Shown piece by piece: positions 49,142 to 49,729 of a DNA stretch of 49,729 nucleotides. The position numbers and the translations under genes are program-made. The DNA lies in the IMG/VR virus record IMGVR_UViG_3300022818_000040, positions 1-49,729 of that record, one strand, 5' to 3'. How positions within the stretch are numbered: position 1 is the first letter of the stretch; each line of letters begins with the position of its first letter. This DNA is from a virus. The notes under the pieces are model-generated. The model made no database searches and had not been told where the DNA came from. It saw only the letters and a list, made by a program, of their open reading frames with translations.

Positions 49142-49729
49142 GCCTTAAATTGTATTTCTTTGCTGAATTTACTACCGTAATTCCGTGATTGTTCCGCTCT
49201 GTGCAGACCTCTACTTCACCCCCTAAATACTTGTCTATCTTGTGCTGTTCATCTGCTATTAAATCCGGGTCTAAATGTCCGTGAAAACTTAAAATTACCT
49301 TATTTGTTCTTCTGTCTAAATATGAGCCGTCTGTCCAGTCCTCCTGCTCTAATCCTTCGGCTATGTCCCAACCGCCTACAAATACATTCCTATCTCCCTG
49401 CTCCACTACCTTATAATCCCAAATCTTGTATAGCCCTTTCCCGCTTTCCTGAAACTCTACACCCTTTAAATACGGTACTAAATCATAGTAAGAATTCCGT
49501 TCTGAACTTAATGCCTTTAAATATCTGCTATCCTGTGTATATATCGGTACTAAATCACCTTGCCTGAATTCTATCTTGTTCGCTTCGTCTAACCGCCTCT
49601 GACATTTCATCATATCAAATACCGGTCTCCCAGTACCGGACAGTAAGAACTCACTGGTAGTATTAGAGACGACAGCGAAGGGATTGGGGAATGAGTACCA
49701 TAGACGTTGGCAGGATGTATATATGGATA
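49136..49729. repeat. Right terminal inverted repeat (assembly fold-back)
   Basis: Reverse complement of 1-594. At the left junction the forward gene switches to its own opposite strand at a 5-nt microhomology (GATAT, 49136-49140); at 49631-49634 (CAGT) it switches again to a forward copy of 48635-48733. Two inverted switches with 4-5 nt homology indicate a chimera. Confidence 0.85.
49142..49634 (-). pseudogene. Inverted artefactual copy of part of terL
   Basis: Opposite-strand copy of 96-593. It contains an open frame of terminase sequence but no start or end of its own. It should not be counted as a gene. Confidence 0.8.

Noticed and set aside
49059-49613. Opposite-strand terminase gene at the right end
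   Set aside because: It is the inverted copy of 96-593 produced by the fold-back and not a second terminase.
1-49729. CRISPR arrays, diversity-generating retroelement, insertion sequences
   Set aside because: No regularly spaced direct repeats, no reverse transcriptase motifs, and no transposase were visible.

Overview
The window is one nearly complete genome of a tailed double-stranded DNA phage. It is AT-rich, densely packed and almost entirely on the + strand. A host in the Bacteroidota/FCB group is likely: several proteins carry N-termini of the MKKLIIL...AQ type (Sec signal peptides ending in Ala-Gln), and there is a TAnnTTTG -7 element. The host genus cannot be read from the sequence. 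No integrase, DNA polymerase, primase, replicative helicase or RNA polymerase is visible, so replication probably leans on the host. No tRNA gene or CRISPR array was found.

The ends are not real genome ends. Positions 1-594 and 49136-49729 are reverse complements, and the large terminase gene is cut across the ends. A 115-bp direct overlap (96-210 = 49027-49141) closes the map to a circle, or a circularly permuted molecule, of 48,931 bp and restores a 593-residue terminase. The inverted material looks like a fold-back chimera.

Layout after closing: small terminase (46.4 kb), a methyltransferase and large terminase (47.2 kb through the junction to 0.95 kb); portal, scaffold candidate and SU10-type capsid (1.3-6.9 kb); head-tail adaptors and a stabilisation/nozzle-like protein (7.9-13.3 kb); internal virion proteins including a 1271-residue protein with an ADP-ribosyltransferase-like segment (13.8-19.4 kb); four exported or fibre-like proteins with beta-helix and LamG features (19.4-23.0 kb); a lysis cassette with membrane proteins, SGNH hydrolase, two-domain endolysin and spanin candidates (23.0-27.4 kb). 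The virion set resembles a short-tailed (podovirus-like) particle; no tape measure or sheath was seen.

The second half carries accessory and replication genes. 27.5-31.7 kb holds ribbon-helix-helix proteins, zinc-knuckle miniproteins, a methyltransferase and a GIY-YIG nuclease. 31.8-38.1 kb holds a Sak4-like ATPase, a NinB-like protein, a MazG-like pyrophosphohydrolase, a DUF1064 nuclease, a second methyltransferase, a replication-initiator-like protein and a DnaC-like loader. 38.2-42.1 kb holds an extreme Ala/Asp/Tyr repeat protein, an AP2-like protein and two HNH-type proteins. A block on the - strand (42.1-45.1 kb) carries an excisionase-like helix-turn-helix protein and an LPD29-like polyvalent protein. 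A divergent control region near 45.2 kb separates it from a chain of very small, 4-nt-overlapping genes leading to the small terminase.

The main points to follow up are: three methyltransferases with mosaic relationships, an ADP-ribosyltransferase-like segment in a probable ejected protein, exported proteins in structural modules, a compact structured RNA at 26.6 kb, a 95-codon stretch built from three codons, and the - strand block.
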